Assembly (NCBI RefSeq): GCF_003367355.1
Contig: NZ_CP031413.1
Span: forward strand, 1,468,921 to 1,532,920
Reading direction: 5' to 3'
Length of the DNA stretch: 64,000 nt
Source: Lysobacter sp. TY2-98
GTDB lineage: Bacteria > Pseudomonadota > Gammaproteobacteria > Xanthomonadales > Xanthomonadaceae
Of the stretch, positions 38,901 through 47,952 are shown one piece after another (positions within the stretch are counted from its first letter, which is position 1; each line of letters begins with the position of its first letter). The translations under genes and the position numbers were made by a program. The notes under the pieces were generated by a model that worked only from the letters and a program-made list of their open reading frames with translations, was not told the origin of the DNA and searched no databases.

Positions 38901-39548
38901 TCAACCGTTCTTCGAACCGCCCGCCGCTGTCGCACTGGCGGGCGTGGTCGCGCCTGACGTCGCTGCCGCGCTGGGCTTCGCAACGTGCCAGCTGCCGAAC
39001 TTGTCCTTCACGCCATCTCCGTTGGCCTGGCTGACACCCGTGTCCGCCGCGTACCGATACAGTGGATGACCATCGAACGTGACCTGGCGCATGCCGTCCG
39101 CGCGCGAGATGGTGGAGATCGATGCACCCTGCAGGCCCGGCGCGCCGGCCGGCTGCTGCGCGTCGGCCGTCACGGGCGGCCACGCCTGCGTGCATTCGGC
39201 CTTGCACTTGCTGCCGTCGGTGTCGCCTTCCACCCAGTAGACCGCGTTACCGGCGCCGTTGGTGACGTACGCGCCATGCGGCCCATTCGCCGTGAGCATC
39301 AGCGTAGGCGACGCTGCGGCGCCCGTGGTGGGCGTCGTCGCCTGCGATGCGTCGTTGCCAGCCGCGGGGCTCGCGGAGTCAACCGGCGGCGCACCCGGGC
39401 CGGCGGACGTTGCGCCCGTCGCCGCGGAACTCGAATCGGTCGCGCCATCGGCGAGCGTGTCGTTGCCGCCCTGCCCCTTGCACGCGACGAGCGCGAGAGC
39501 GGCAGCAACGGCCAGGCCCAACAGATGGGCGGAAGAATGACGGGACAT
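38901..39548 (-). CDS. COG4315-like lipoprotein with secreted repeat
   Basis: A 215-residue lipoprotein (signal peptide and lipobox ALVAC). A long low-complexity Ala/Thr/Ser/Gly linker (about 25-80) precedes a domain with paired Cys (SKCKAECTQAWPPV) and DGHPLYRYAADT, the pattern of the COG4315 secreted-repeat (Lipoprotein_15) family. A second low-complexity tail ends the protein. Function is unknown; related proteins are often found on the cell surface. Its own terminator is directly downstream. Confidence 0.88.
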   Translation of the reverse strand: MSRHSSAHLLGLAVAAALALVACKGQGGNDTLADGATDSSSAATGATSAGPGAPPVDSASPAAGNDASQATTPTTGAAASPTLMLTANGPHGAYVTNGAGNAVYWVEGDTDGSKCKAECTQAWPPVTADAQQPAGAPGLQGASISTISRADGMRQVTFDGHPLYRYAADTGVSQANGDGVKDKFGSWHVAKPSAAATSGATTPASATAAGGSKNG

Positions 39549-39641
39549 CGGAAGCCTCCGGTCGATGCGCGGCTGCGGCGCCGCCTCGTCCCGATGAATA
39601 ACTTTCGCAGCGTGATCGCCGGGTAGTACGGCGACGCGATG

Positions 39642-40802
39642 TCAGCGCTGCCGGCGCGCGCGCTTCTGCTCGTACATGCGTTCGTCCGCCGTATGCAGCA
39701 CCTGCGACGCATGTGATTCGCCGTCATGGATCACCCAGCCGACGCTGCACTTGATGCGCAGGCGCACGCCGTTCACCACACGCGGCCGCGCGAGTTCATC
39801 CTCCACGGCCGCGGCGACCGAGCGCACGTCGCGGTCGGCATCGCGCAGCGACGACAGCAGCACGACGAATTCGTCGCCACCCAGGCGCGCGACCACGTCG
39901 GTATCGCGCAGCGTGTCGCGCAGGACGCCGGCGGTGGTGCGCAGCACCGCATCGCCCGTCGCGTGTCCGTAGCTGTCGTTGATGTCCTTGAAGTCATCGA
40001 GGTCGATGAACAGCACACCGAAGCGGTGGGGCTGACCGTCGTGCGCGGCGCATACGGCCTCGAGCTGCGCTTCGAACGTCGCGCGGTTGGGCAGACTGGT
40101 CAACGCATCCAGCGACGCCGCGTCCTGATACATCTGCGCAGTGGCCTGCGTGTCGAGCAGCGCATCGTGCAGCCGACGCAGAAGGCGCGCGTTCTCCTCC
40201 AGTGCGAGCTGGCGGCCCAGCGCGCCGCCCATCGCGTTGCCGATCAGCGCGATCGCCTGCGCATCGATGTCGTCGAACGCGTGCGTCACGGAGGAACAGA
40301 TCTCGAGTACGCCCTGCGCGGTGTCGCCGTAGCGCAACGGGGCCGCGATGAGTGCGTGCAGGTGGTGGCGACGGCGCGCGTCGCCGCGGATGCGCTCGTC
40401 GCCCGCCGTCGCGTCGCTGCGGAGCGACGTACCCTCTTCGAGACAGGCGCGCGCCAGCGTCTGCCCGCCGTTGAATGCATCGACGTCCAGCCGTGTCATC
40501 TGCCCTCGCGCGGACGCGACCGTCAGGCCGGCGTCGCCGTTGTCGAGCAGCACCACGCCACCGGTAGCGCGGGTGATCTCCACGACTTTGTCGAGTGCGT
40601 ATTCGACGAACGACTGCGCGCCGCCCGGGTGCTCGGCCACGGACGCGAGTGTGGCGACGAGCCCACGCAGGCGCAGGATTTCGCTGTCCTTCGACGAGGA
40701 CGCGATCCAGGGCAGGCCCCGTTCACCGCGGGGTCGACCGGGAGTCAGCACGTTCGCAGCAATCCAATCCGGCAGAGCGACGCATCGTCGTCGAGCGTCC
40801 AT
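39642..40802 (-). CDS. GAF-GGDEF diguanylate cyclase
   Basis: A 386-residue soluble protein. Residues about 45-200 resemble a GAF sensor domain (VVLLDNGDAGL, EEGTSLRSDATAG). The GGDEF domain has the active-site motif GGDEF at 308-312 and an RDTD inhibitory site five residues before it. So c-di-GMP synthesis with product inhibition is likely. No membrane segment is seen. The ATG at 40802 lacks a good ribosome binding site, so a downstream GTG start is possible. The GAF ligand cannot be read from sequence. Confidence 0.92.
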   Translation of the reverse strand: MDARRRCVALPDWIAANVLTPGRPRGERGLPWIASSSKDSEILRLRGLVATLASVAEHPGGAQSFVEYALDKVVEITRATGGVVLLDNGDAGLTVASARGQMTRLDVDAFNGGQTLARACLEEGTSLRSDATAGDERIRGDARRRHHLHALIAAPLRYGDTAQGVLEICSSVTHAFDDIDAQAIALIGNAMGGALGRQLALEENARLLRRLHDALLDTQATAQMYQDAASLDALTSLPNRATFEAQLEAVCAAHDGQPHRFGVLFIDLDDFKDINDSYGHATGDAVLRTTAGVLRDTLRDTDVVARLGGDEFVVLLSSLRDADRDVRSVAAAVEDELARPRVVNGVRLRIKCSVGWVIHDGESHASQVLHTADERMYEQKRARRQR

Positions 40803-40928
40803 AAAGTGCGCGTGAGCCGGGAAAGTGCGCGCGTCACGGTCGAGGCGGAACGTCGTTCACATAGCGGCCTCGACCGTGGCGTAACGCGCGTCTGCGACAC
40901 TGCGCTGGCTGAACGAGAGGGGTTTTGC

Positions 40929-41699
40929 ATGCGCCTGCTGCGGTGGTCGTTCTACCTTCTCGCGGCGAGCGCGTTGCTCGCCTGCGTCCCGACCCGCGCC
41001 GATTCATCGAGACCGATCGCGACGGCGCTCCTGCCATCGAAAGCGGGCTCGCACCGGCTCGTCGTCGTGCTGCCGGGGCGGCGCGATCGTCTGGAATCGC
41101 TACGACGCAGCGGCGTGGGCGAAGCCATCCAGCGCGCGTGGCCGGACGCCGACGTGCTGTTCGCCGAACTCTCGATGCCCTACTACGTCGATCGCACCGC
41201 GCCGCAGCGGCTCCACGACGAGGTTCTGATGCCGGCACGACGCCGCGCCTACACCGAGATCTGGCTGGTCGGCGCGTCGCTGGGCGGCATGGGCAGCATT
41301 CTTTATGACGGCATGTACCCCGAGCAGGTCGACGGCATCGTCCTGCTCGCGCCCTACACGGGCGAACGTGAGATCCACGACGAGATCCGCGCCGCGGGCG
41401 GTCTCGGGACGTGGCGTCCGGAAACATCGGCGATCGACCCCAAGTCGTTCTGGCAACGCGACCTGTGGGCACAGATGAAGACCTGGCGTGAAGAACCCGA
41501 GCGCGTGCGCAATGTCTGGCTGGCCTATGGCGACAACGATTACCTGCGGGAGGGCATGCCGCTCGTGGCCGATGCATTGCCGAGGGACCACGTGCTCGTG
41601 CAGCCGGGCAAGCATGCATGGAGCACGTGGACGCCGATGACCGAGAGCGTCTTCCGGGCGATCGACGCCGAACGTTCACGCACCGCGCGAACGCGCTGA
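40929..41699 (+). CDS. Alpha/beta hydrolase, secreted
   Basis: A 256-residue protein with a signal peptide that may be lipidated (ALLACVPTRA). The alpha/beta hydrolase nucleophile elbow is GASLGG (GxSxG), with Asp in the GDNDYL strand and the catalytic His in GKHAWSTW. There is no lid large enough to suggest a lipase. A substrate cannot be assigned. GAGAGGGG precedes the ATG at 40929. It is divergent from the GAF-GGDEF gene with a 126-base gap. Confidence 0.9.
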   Translation: MRLLRWSFYLLAASALLACVPTRADSSRPIATALLPSKAGSHRLVVVLPGRRDRLESLRRSGVGEAIQRAWPDADVLFAELSMPYYVDRTAPQRLHDEVLMPARRRAYTEIWLVGASLGGMGSILYDGMYPEQVDGIVLLAPYTGEREIHDEIRAAGGLGTWRPETSAIDPKSFWQRDLWAQMKTWREEPERVRNVWLAYGDNDYLREGMPLVADALPRDHVLVQPGKHAWSTWTPMTESVFRAIDAERSRTARTR

Positions 41700-41757
41700 A
41701 CCTTTTGTCCACACCCGGGCGTCTACGGTAGACGTCGGCCCACTACGGATGTCGCCC

Positions 41758-42066
41758 ATGCGCATCGAGATCAACCACGACAAGAACATCCAGTTCGACG
41801 AATCGGTCGAACGTCACGTCCGCCAGACGCTCGACAACACGCTCGCGCGCTTCGCCGACCAGGTCACCCGGGTGGAAGTGCACCTGCACGACAAGAACGC
41901 CGAGCGCCGCGGCGCGAACGATCGTCAATGTCTGCTGGAGGCGAAGGTCGAAGGGCGTCCGCCGCTGGCCGTGTCGGACGATGCGGATTCGATCGGCGCT
42001 GCGATCACGGGTGCGGCGAAGAAGTTGCAGCGCCGCCTCGATACCGACCTGGGTCGCCTGCACTGA
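41758..42066 (+). CDS. HPF/RaiA family ribosome-associated protein
   Basis: A 102-residue protein of the ribosome-hibernation family: MRIEINHDKNIQFDESVERHV, then VTRVEVHLHDKNAERRG and DADSIGAAITGAAKKLQRRLD. The fold binds between 30S and 50S and stops translation in stationary phase. It is about the length of short HPF. ATG 41758 is favoured because an ACGGA sequence lies about eight bases upstream; an in-frame ATG at 41749 adds three residues. A strong hairpin follows before the convergent small gene. Confidence 0.88.
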   Translation: MRIEINHDKNIQFDESVERHVRQTLDNTLARFADQVTRVEVHLHDKNAERRGANDRQCLLEAKVEGRPPLAVSDDADSIGAAITGAAKKLQRRLDTDLGRLH

Positions 42067-42077
42067 GGCGACGTCAT

Positions 42078-42102
42078 GCCCCGCGCCCAAGTCGCGCGGG
42101 GC
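42078..42102. terminator. Hairpin between convergent HPF-like and small genes
   Basis: A nine-base-pair GC stem (42078-42086 with 42094-42102) around a seven-base loop, in the 40-base gap between two convergent genes. No T tract follows on either strand, so it may work as a stabilising 3' end or with Rho. Confidence 0.5.
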
Positions 42103-42106
42103 GTGC

Positions 42107-42301
42107 TTACGATGTCGGCGTGCGGTCGTCGTCTTTCGGCTGCCGCATCGCCCACATGTTGTCGACGAGGTTCGGATAGCGCCGCCCGGCCGCCTCGGCG
42201 CGCTCCTTCGCCGCCGCCTTCTGTGCCGGCGTGAGATGGCCGCCCGGACCCGCGCGTTTCGGCGACGGTTTGTTCCACGGTGGACGGCGATCGGTCGGCA
42301 T
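42107..42301 (-). CDS. Small hypothetical protein
   Basis: A 64-residue basic protein, MPTDRRPPWNKPSPKRAGPGGHLTPAQ at its start (abbreviated here), with a helix rich in Ala/Lys/Glu and a C-terminal PNLVDNMWAMRQPK. No domain is recognised. GGGGAG lies upstream of the ATG at 42301. It shares a 41-base divergent gap with the sirtuin gene. Confidence 0.65.
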   Translation of the reverse strand: MPTDRRPPWNKPSPKRAGPGGHLTPAQKAAAKERAEAAGRRYPNLVDNMWAMRQPKDDDRTPTS

Positions 42302-42342
42302 CACGTCATCTCCCCTGCGGCCTCGCCCGCTAGGATGCACGC

Positions 42343-43182
42343 ATGCACGTGATCGCCGACGTCGAGATCCCCACGAACGCCGCGCTCCTGCGCGACTGGC
42401 TCGCACCGCGACGGCGCGTGTTCGTGCTCACGGGTGCCGGGTGCAGCACCGCATCGGGCATCCCCGACTATCGCGACGAGGCCGGCGGCTGGAAGCGCAA
42501 GCCGCCGGTGACTTTCCAGGCTTTCACACAGGACGACACCACGCGGCGTCGCTACTGGGCGCGGTCGTTCGCCGGCTGGCCGGTGTTCTCGCAGGCGGCG
42601 CCGAATGCCGCGCATCGCGCAATGGCGGCATGGGAGGCGACGGGCCGCATGTCGATGCTGCTCACGCAGAACGTCGACGGCCTGCACCATCGCGCGGGGA
42701 ATGCGCATGTCGTCGACCTGCACGGTCGCCTCGACACCGTGCGCTGCCTCGCCTGCGGTGACCTGACGCCGCGCGACACCATGCAGCATCGCCTCGCCGA
42801 CGCGAATCCCGGTTGGATCGACACCATCACCGCGTTCGCGCCCGACGGCGATGCGGACCTCGAACGCGTCGACTTCAGCGATTTCGACATCCCGTCGTGC
42901 ACGCGCTGCGGCGGCATGCTCAAGCCGGACGTGGTGTTCTTCGGCGAAAACGTGCCGCGCGCCCGCTTCGAAATCGCGCGTGATGCCCTCGCCGCCAGCG
43001 ACGCACTGCTCGTCGTCGGGTCGTCGCTGATGGTGTATTCGGGCTTCCGCTTCGCACGCATGGCGCACGAGGCCGGGCTGCCGATCGCGCTGCTCACGCG
43101 CGGTGCCACCCGCGCCGACGAACTCGCCACGCTCGCAGTGCGCGCCGATTGCACCAAGGTGCTGCCCGAAGCACTGGTCTGA
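42343..43182 (+). CDS. NAD-dependent protein deacetylase (sirtuin)
   Basis: A 279-residue class II-like sirtuin, which removes acyl groups from lysine with NAD. Motifs: NAD pocket TGAGCSTASGIPDYR (30-44), TQNVDGLH, catalytic His127 in VDLHG. The zinc site is Cys135, Cys138, Cys186 and Cys189, with a long insert between the pairs. FFGENVP follows. The -10-like TAGGAT (42331-42336) lies six bases before the ATG, so the transcript may be leaderless. Targets unknown. Confidence 0.95.
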   Translation: MHVIADVEIPTNAALLRDWLAPRRRVFVLTGAGCSTASGIPDYRDEAGGWKRKPPVTFQAFTQDDTTRRRYWARSFAGWPVFSQAAPNAAHRAMAAWEATGRMSMLLTQNVDGLHHRAGNAHVVDLHGRLDTVRCLACGDLTPRDTMQHRLADANPGWIDTITAFAPDGDADLERVDFSDFDIPSCTRCGGMLKPDVVFFGENVPRARFEIARDALAASDALLVVGSSLMVYSGFRFARMAHEAGLPIALLTRGATRADELATLAVRADCTKVLPEALV

Positions 43183-43252
43183 ACAGGCCGCTGTCACGGT
43201 GCGCCGACCCCGGCCTTGCGAGCCTCGCCGCGTTCACCGGGCGTGCGCGGCC

Positions 43253-44218
43253 ATGAAGATCCATCACCTCAACTGCATCTCGACCTGCCCGCTCGGCGGG
43301 CGGCTGACGGATGGCAGCACCCGGTCACTCGTCGCGCGAGGGCATCTCACCTCGCACTGTCTGCTGCTCGAAGCCGACGATCGCCTCGTCCTCGTCGACA
43401 CCGGCCTCGGCCTGCGCGACGTGCACGCACCACGCAGTCGACTGTCCGCCTTCTACCTCGCCATGCTCGCGCCCGACCTGCGCGAGGACATGACGGCGAT
43501 CCGCCAGATCGAGCGCATGGGCTTCGACCCGCGCGACGTCCGCGACATCGTGCTGACCCATCTCGACTGCGACCACGCCGGCGGTCTCGACGACTTTCCG
43601 CATGCGCGCGTCCACCTGATGACGCGCGAACGCGAATGCGCGGAACAGCAGCGGACGTGGCTGGATCGACAGCGCTACCGCCCCAGCCAGTGGTCGACGC
43701 GCGGCCAGTGGCACACCTATGCCGGCTCCTCCGGCGACAAGTGGCTGGGTTTCGACTGCGTGCGCGATCTCGAAGGCCTGCCGGCCGACGTGCTGCTCGT
43801 TCCGCTGCATGGCCACACCCACGGCCACGTCGGCATTGCGGTGCGCAGCTCGCAGGGATGGATGCTGAATGCCGGCGACGCCTACATGCATCACGCGCAG
43901 ATGGATCCCGTGCGTCAGCACTGCCCGATGGGCCTGCGCCTGATGCAGCGCGTGCTGGAGAAGGACCGCCGCGCGCGCCTCGCCAACCAGGCGCGCCTGC
44001 GCGACCTGCGTCGCGACCACGTTGCCGACGTGCAGATGTTCTGCGCGCACGACGTCGTCGAATTCGAGCGTCTGGCCAATCGCTCCGCACGCATTCCGGC
44101 CGACCGCCTGCAGGCCGACATGCCGCAGCGCGGTGCGCAGGCGGCCGACCCGCACTGGGCGTTCGACGACCGCCTGCATCGCCCGGGCTTCGACGGCATC
44201 GGCCATCGTCCGCACTGA
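43253..44218 (+). CDS. MBL-fold metallohydrolase
   Basis: A 321-residue metallo-beta-lactamase-fold protein. The zinc motif is His103-x-Asp105-x-Asp107-His108 (THLDCDHAGG), followed by HGHTHGHVGI and the late AGDAYMHH, HDVVEFERL. It resembles lactonases such as the AHL lactonase group (DTGLGL near the N-terminus), but the substrate is not readable. It follows the sirtuin gene by 70 bases on the same strand. Confidence 0.92.
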   Translation: MKIHHLNCISTCPLGGRLTDGSTRSLVARGHLTSHCLLLEADDRLVLVDTGLGLRDVHAPRSRLSAFYLAMLAPDLREDMTAIRQIERMGFDPRDVRDIVLTHLDCDHAGGLDDFPHARVHLMTRERECAEQQRTWLDRQRYRPSQWSTRGQWHTYAGSSGDKWLGFDCVRDLEGLPADVLLVPLHGHTHGHVGIAVRSSQGWMLNAGDAYMHHAQMDPVRQHCPMGLRLMQRVLEKDRRARLANQARLRDLRRDHVADVQMFCAHDVVEFERLANRSARIPADRLQADMPQRGAQAADPHWAFDDRLHRPGFDGIGHRPH

Positions 44219-44284
44219 GCGGCGCACACCTGGCCACCACGGCCGGTCACGCAGGCTGTCGACCTCCCCGAACAGGAATCGACC

Positions 44285-45181
44285 ATGCCGGCTCGTACCG
44301 TCGTCATCACCGGCGCCTCCAGCGGTTTCGGCCGCGGCGTCGCGCTTCGCCTTGCCGGGCAGGGCTGCAACCTCGTCCTCGCCGCCCGCCGCGGCCATCT
44401 GCTGGATCAGCTGGCGAAGGAATGCGGCAACGCGATCGCCGTGACGTGCGACGTGGGTGATCCGAACGCGGTCGAGAAACTCGCCGCCGCGGCCATCGCG
44501 AAGTTCAACCGCTTCGACGTATGGATCAACAACGCCGGTGTCGCCGCCCTCGGCGCGTTCGAACGCATCCCGCTCGAGGACCACATGCGGGTGATGAAGA
44601 CGAACCTCGGCGGCGCGATGGCCGGAAGCTACGTCGCGCTGCGCCACTTCCGCCAGGCGGGCGGCGGCGTGCTGATCAACGTCGCATCGATGCTCGGCCG
44701 TACGCCTGCGCCGTACTACGCGAGCTACTGCGCGACGAAGTACGGCATCGTCGGCCTGTGCGATGCACTGCGACAGGAAGTCGCGGCCGCGAATGCAAAG
44801 GACATCCGCATCTGCGCCGTGCTGCCGATGGCGGCGGACACGCCGTTCTTCGACCACGCCGCCAACTACACCGGTCACACGCTGCACCCGTTCCCGATCA
44901 CCGACGCGGACGAGATCGTCGAGGCCATCGTCGGCGTGGTGAACGCACCGCAGGACGAAGTGACGGTCGGGCTTTCGGCGACGGCGGCGACCATCGCCGA
45001 ACGGCTGTCGCAGACCATCACGCACGGCATGACCGGCGCGGTGCAGCAGCTGCTCCAGGACGAAGCCCCGGAAGCACCGCAAGAGGCCGGCAACCTGCAT
45101 CGCCCGATCGCGATCGGAACGGGCGTTCACGGCAGCATCCTGCAGCGGCTCGAAGTCGAGCGCGCGCGGCCCCGTCACTGA
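44285..45181 (+). CDS. SDR family oxidoreductase
   Basis: A 298-residue NAD(P)-dependent short-chain dehydrogenase. TGASSGFGRG forms the cofactor loop near residue 10, NNAGVAALG follows, and the active-site Tyr-x3-Lys is in YASYCATKYGI. The C-terminal 60 residues are longer than usual and rich in Gln/Glu. A substrate cannot be assigned. AGGAATCGACC precedes the ATG. Confidence 0.94.
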   Translation: MPARTVVITGASSGFGRGVALRLAGQGCNLVLAARRGHLLDQLAKECGNAIAVTCDVGDPNAVEKLAAAAIAKFNRFDVWINNAGVAALGAFERIPLEDHMRVMKTNLGGAMAGSYVALRHFRQAGGGVLINVASMLGRTPAPYYASYCATKYGIVGLCDALRQEVAAANAKDIRICAVLPMAADTPFFDHAANYTGHTLHPFPITDADEIVEAIVGVVNAPQDEVTVGLSATAATIAERLSQTITHGMTGAVQQLLQDEAPEAPQEAGNLHRPIAIGTGVHGSILQRLEVERARPRH

Positions 45182-45241
45182 CCACGTGCGGGTCACGTCG
45201 TGCCGGCGGTGCTGGCGCCCTCGCATTCATGGAGCACGACG

Positions 45242-45535
45242 ATGACCCGCGGCGATCGCACCCACGAAGATGGCGGCTACGGCAACAGCAATCTCGTCGG
45301 CGACAGCCCCACCGGCGTGCTTTCGGCGTTCGAGAGTCGCGAGGCCGTCGAGAACGCGCGGCGCGATGACGGCGCGCATCGCGATACAAGCCGGCGCGAC
45401 GCCGACCTCGGCCGTCCTGCCGAGCGTGACGCGACCGGCCCACGCGCGGAAGGCCCGGATTCCAGCGCCGGTACGACGCTCGACGACGACACGTCGTCCG
45501 CCGGCCGCGGCGGCCGCAACGGCCTCGAAAACTGA
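45242..45535 (+). CDS. Hypothetical low-complexity protein
   Basis: A 97-residue very hydrophilic protein rich in Arg, Asp, Gly and Ser, with GDSPTGVLSAFESREAVENARR near the middle; likely disordered. GGAG is seven bases before the ATG at 45242. No domain is recognised. It follows the SDR gene by 60 bases. Confidence 0.6.
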   Translation: MTRGDRTHEDGGYGNSNLVGDSPTGVLSAFESREAVENARRDDGAHRDTSRRDADLGRPAERDATGPRAEGPDSSAGTTLDDDTSSAGRGGRNGLEN

Positions 45536-45610
45536 CGCTTCCCCGCCGTCGACCCTCGCGCCCCGCGACGCGACGGTGCAGACTGCGCGCCCTCGCACCT
45601 GATCCCGCCC

Positions 45611-46003
45611 ATGCCCGTTTCCTCGCGCCCCCGCCACCCCCGACGCCGCGCCGGCACCGACGGCGGCGGCAATATGCCGGCGGTGGCGCATCTGCTGGCG
45701 GACGATGAGCGCATCGTCGGCGGTGTGGCACAACGCGACGACGACTACGCACTCGTGCTCGGCGGTCGCGTGGTCGCATCGACGGACAGCGCCGGCATGG
45801 CGATCGCGATGCTGCGCCATGCGCGCGTCACGCTGTCGACGGACGACACGCCGCTGACCGTCCGCATCGCACCGGCACTGGAAAACCCGGCGACGCGCGA
45901 AGCCGAAACCGCCGGGCTCACGCTCGAGGCCTACCTCACCGCGCTCGAAGCCGAACGCGTCGAACGCGCCGACGATCGCCTCGCCGCATCGCGACTTCAG
46001 TAA
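45611..46003 (+). CDS. Hypothetical protein
   Basis: A 130-residue soluble protein. A basic N-terminal 20 residues precede a body with LLADDERIVGGVAQRDDDYALV and a C-terminal helical Glu/Arg segment (LTLEAYLTALEAERVERADD). An internal ATG after residue 21 could be the true start, removing the Arg/Pro tail. No domain is recognised. Confidence 0.65.
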   Translation: MPVSSRPRHPRRRAGTDGGGNMPAVAHLLADDERIVGGVAQRDDDYALVLGGRVVASTDSAGMAIAMLRHARVTLSTDDTPLTVRIAPALENPATREAETAGLTLEAYLTALEAERVERADDRLAASRLQ

Positions 46004-46064
46004 CGTTCACGCGATCACGCCGATCGCATCGCAAGACTCGCGTCGTTTCGCACGGACCACGCCC

Positions 46065-46535
46065 ATGCCCCAGGAAAGCGCCGGCATCCTGCTCTATCGC
46101 AAGAGCGGCGGCCTGCATGTATTGCTCGCGCATCCGGGCGGCCCGTTCTGGCAGTCGCGCGACGACGGCGCGTGGAGCATCCCGAAAGGCGGCCCGATGC
46201 CGGGCGAAACGCCGGAGCAGACGGCGCGTCGCGAATTCGAGGAAGAACTCGGCGCCCCCGCGACCGGCACGCTCGAACCGCTGGGCCGGCTGCGCCAGAA
46301 GGGCGGCAAATGGGTGGAGGCATTCGCGATGGAGGGCGACTTCGATCCCGATCGCCTCACTAGCATCATGTTCCGCATGGAATGGCCGCCGCGAAGCGGG
46401 CGCTTCAGCGAATTTCCGGAAGTGGACCGCGCGCAGTGGTTCGCGATCGAACGGGCGCGCGAGAAGATGCTGGAAAGCCAACGACCGCTGCTCGATCGCC
46501 TCGACGCGCTGGTCAACGGTGCGCCACACGCCTGA
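46065..46535 (+). CDS. Nudix hydrolase
   Basis: A 156-residue Nudix enzyme. The box GGPMPGETPEQTARREFEEE plus LGA fits Gx5Ex7REUxEExGU, which binds Mg and cleaves nucleoside diphosphate-linked substrates. SAGILLYRKSGGLHVLLAHPGGPFW precedes it, as in the MutT/DUF4743-like small group. Substrate unknown. Its stop abuts the convergent DksA-type gene (TGATCA). Confidence 0.93.
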   Translation: MPQESAGILLYRKSGGLHVLLAHPGGPFWQSRDDGAWSIPKGGPMPGETPEQTARREFEEELGAPATGTLEPLGRLRQKGGKWVEAFAMEGDFDPDRLTSIMFRMEWPPRSGRFSEFPEVDRAQWFAIERAREKMLESQRPLLDRLDALVNGAPHA

Positions 46536-46802
46536 TCAACGCAGCTGGCTGTCCTTGCTGCCACGGCGGTTGTAGCCACTGACCGCGTGCTCCTCGGCGT
46601 CATGTGCTTCCTGGCAGGCCACGCACAGGCGCACGCCCGGCAACGCATTGCGCCGCGCTTCGGGAATCGGCGCCTCGCACTCCTCGCAATGGCTGCGGCC
46701 TGGACCCTGCGGCAGACGGCTTCGCGCACGGCGGATGGCGTCGCCCACCGTGGCGTCGATCTGATCCTGCACCGCTCCATCGCCCGCCCAGCCCGTCGCC
46801 AT
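46536..46802 (-). CDS. DksA/TraR C4 zinc-finger protein
   Basis: An 88-residue protein: a helical N-terminal part and a C4 zinc finger with Cys39, Cys42, Cys60 and Cys63 (SHCEEC and LCVAC), as in YbiI and TraR. It is far shorter than DksA, so it should lack the coiled coil that reaches the RNA polymerase channel fully. It may still bind RNA polymerase in response to ppGpp-like signals, or act as a zinc store. Convergent with the Nudix gene. Confidence 0.92.
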   Translation of the reverse strand: MATGWAGDGAVQDQIDATVGDAIRRARSRLPQGPGRSHCEECEAPIPEARRNALPGVRLCVACQEAHDAEEHAVSGYNRRGSKDSQLR

Positions 46803-46941
46803 CGCCCTGCCCTCGTGAGGACGCTCAGGATAGGCCTGGCGCCGTGAACAGGCGACTAAAGCTCGGACTGGATCACACGTTAACGATTCAGACCGACGTG
46901 CGTCGTGCAGAATCGGTTCACCAGACGGGAGACCGCGCCGG

Positions 46942-47952
46942 ATGGATCGGCTGCTCGCTCAGCTTTCGCAATCACTCGACCGGGCCCGCACGCTCGATGA
47001 ACTCGCGCGTCCGCTGCTCGAGATGCTGCAGACGGTCACCGGCCTGGAATCGACTTACCTCACCGAGGTCGATGAAGCCGCCGGCGAGCAGCACATCCTG
47101 TTCTCGCGGAACACCGGCACGATCGAACTGCCCGAAGGGCTGACCGTGCCGTGGGCCGACACCCTCTGCCGCCGCGCGCTGGAGGAAGGCCGGACGCAGT
47201 GCGACGACGTGCCCGCGCGCTGGGGCGATTCCGACGCCGCGGCCCAGCTCGGCCTGCAGACCTACGTGAGCGTGCCGGTGCGCATGGGCGACGGCGCGCT
47301 GTTCGGCACGCTGTGCGCCGCCAGCGCCGAACGCCACGTGCTGGATACCGACGCCGAGAATGTATTGCGCCTGTTCGCGCACCTGATCGGCTACCACATC
47401 GAACGCGAGCGCATGATCGACCAGCTGCGCCGCGCGAATGCCGAGCTCGCCACTTCTGCGCTGTCCGACGCGCTGACCGGGCTGCCGAACCGGCGGTCGC
47501 TCGAACAGGAGCTCGCGAGAATGCTGGCGCGTGCACAGCGCGATGATCGAGCGCTGGTCGTCGCCTTCATCGACCTCGACGGCTTCAAGACGATCAATGA
47601 TCAGCACGGCCACGACGCCGGCGACCGTTTCCTGATCGCGATGGCACGCGCGCTCGAAAGCGTGCTGCGCGGCGGCGACCTGGTCGCGCGCATCGGCGGC
47701 GACGAGTTCGTGGTCGCCGGCATCGTGCCGCGCGAGAATCCGGAAGCGGCGGCCAAGGTGCTGTGCGACCGCCTCGCCGATGCGACCGTCGGCCAGTTCG
47801 ACCTCGGCGACGGCCGTCGCGTCGACTACGCCGGCGCGAGCGTCGGCGTGGTGCTGGCGCGCACCGGTGAAATCGACGCCGGCGCCATCATCGACCGCGC
47901 CGATCGCGCCATGTACCAGACCAAGCGCGAGCGCCGCGGCCTGCGTTCCTAA
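46942..47952 (+). CDS. GAF-GGDEF diguanylate cyclase
   Basis: A 336-residue soluble protein. Residues about 5-155 are a GAF domain (LESTYLTEVDEAAGEQHIL, GLQTYVSVPVRMGDGALFG). The GGDEF motif is intact (252-256) and RGGD (243-246) gives the inhibitory site. It should make c-di-GMP. This is the third GGDEF gene in the window. Its TAA overlaps the TAG of the opposing DUF1203 gene by two bases. Confidence 0.94.
   Translation: MDRLLAQLSQSLDRARTLDELARPLLEMLQTVTGLESTYLTEVDEAAGEQHILFSRNTGTIELPEGLTVPWADTLCRRALEEGRTQCDDVPARWGDSDAAAQLGLQTYVSVPVRMGDGALFGTLCAASAERHVLDTDAENVLRLFAHLIGYHIERERMIDQLRRANAELATSALSDALTGLPNRRSLEQELARMLARAQRDDRALVVAFIDLDGFKTINDQHGHDAGDRFLIAMARALESVLRGGDLVARIGGDEFVVAGIVPRENPEAAAKVLCDRLADATVGQFDLGDGRRVDYAGASVGVVLARTGEIDAGAIIDRADRAMYQTKRERRGLRS

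Noticed and set aside
43325..45226. A 633-codon minus-strand frame opposite the MBL and SDR genes
   Set aside because: It would cover two genes with diagnostic motifs on the plus strand.
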